Source: Streptomyces sp. TG1A-8
GTDB lineage: Bacteria; Actinomycetota; Actinomycetes; Streptomycetales; Streptomycetaceae
Assembly (NCBI RefSeq): GCF_030499535.1
Contig: NZ_JASTLB010000001.1
Location: 1,426,001-1,490,000, forward strand
Reading direction: 5' to 3'
DNA: 64,000 nucleotides
Below are positions 63,700 to 64,000 of the stretch, piece by piece. The number at the start of each line of letters is the position of its first letter. Within the stretch, counting starts at the first letter, position 1. The position numbers and the translations under genes were made by a program. The notes beneath the pieces are model-generated. The model made no database searches. It worked only from the letters and a program-made list of their open reading frames with translations, and was not told where the DNA came from.

Positions 63700-64000
63700 A
63701 CCATCGCTCCTTCGGTGGTGGAACGGAGGGGTGCGGGCGGAGGGGATGCGGAAGAGAGCGCGAGCAACTGGTTCCACAGGTTTGTCGGGATGGACAGGTC
63801 GACGGGTTCAGGGCGCGGGTTCGCCCGGCCGGGGAGTCGCGGAGGTGGTTCGCCCGGAACGGTGCCGAGGTCGCGCAAATGCTCTTCCAAGCGATGCACC
63901 GCTGCTCCAAGCGTTGCGGTGGAGTTGCCCAGGGCGTCGGCTGGGAAGGCGATGAACAATCCGCCGTTGCCTGGGAGTCGCGGGTCGGCGGCGTGTCCGG
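63696..64000 (-). CDS. Unidentified protein, C-terminal 100 residues (cut by window edge)
   Basis: The frame is open from the window edge to a stop at 63696. It reads ADPRLPGNGGLFIAFPADAL, AVHRLEEHLRDLGTVPGEPP and PVDLSIPTNLWNQLL. Its stop overlaps the aldolase TTG, so the two form an operon. The LFIAFPAD strand followed by a helix recalls the C-terminus of some fold-type I PLP enzymes, but this is too weak to name. The start and main domain are outside the window. Confidence 0.55.
   Translation of the reverse strand, partial: GHAADPRLPGNGGLFIAFPADALGNSTATLGAAVHRLEEHLRDLGTVPGEPPPRLPGRANPRPEPVDLSIPTNLWNQLLALSSASPPPAPLRSTTEGAMV

Overview
This is a very GC-rich stretch with GTG/ATG starts behind GGAGG-type ribosome sites, many 4-base ATGA/GTGA gene overlaps, rare TTA codons and several transposase remnants. 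It looks like a chromosome arm of a Streptomyces-type actinomycete. The catabolic core (SNF2/SWIM pair, sugar ABC operon with ROK kinase, allantoin genes, AllR-type regulator, malate synthase) has a gene order I recall from the S. coelicolor SCO6243-SCO6262 region; this was not searched.

Layout. 1-7.4 kb: edge of a biosynthetic cluster. Both glutamate mutase subunits (3-methylaspartate formation), a stand-alone NRPS adenylation enzyme whose pocket reads as an Asp-type code, a free carrier protein and a GNAT protein form a rightward operon. A decayed glutamyl-tRNA synthetase and an asparagine-synthetase-like amidotransferase run leftward off the window edge. 7.7-35.6 kb: mostly ordinary genes. 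These are a phospholipase D-type protein, a SWIM/SNF2 pair, a sugar ABC importer with ROK kinase, a GntR regulator divergent from a Gfo/Idh/MocA dehydrogenase, a secreted RNase Sa-type ribonuclease, an AIM24 protein, the allantoinase/allantoicase operon with its IclR regulator, a MobA-like protein, malate synthase, a HipA-like protein, a self-sufficient CYP102-type P450-reductase fusion and a PAS-LuxR regulator. 35.6-42.8 kb: a TetR regulator with two alpha/beta hydrolases, a decayed third hydrolase and three copies of one operator-like palindrome, then IS remnants, a YoaK-type membrane protein and a LysR regulator.

43.7-58.3 kb: an orphan gene cluster that I could not match to a known product. 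It holds a LAL-type LuxR regulator with a TTA codon, an O-methyltransferase, a PaaK-like adenylating enzyme, a 13-codon gene with a perfect ribosome site followed by a 17-bp hairpin, an S-adenosylhomocysteine-hydrolase-like protein, a Gfo/Idh/MocA oxidoreductase, a B12-type radical SAM protein, two MFS exporters (one with a one-base frameshift) and a GNAT/FemAB-like protein. The two divergent operons face each other across a 29-bp inverted repeat. This is the best candidate for an undescribed system in the window.

58.3-64 kb: transposase debris (IS6 and a chimera of two IS5-type elements), a SnoaL-like protein with a MarR regulator, a GNAT acetyltransferase with a TTA codon, and an HpcH/HpaI aldolase coupled to a gene running off the right edge. 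No rRNA, tRNA, CRISPR array or recognisable riboswitch was seen.
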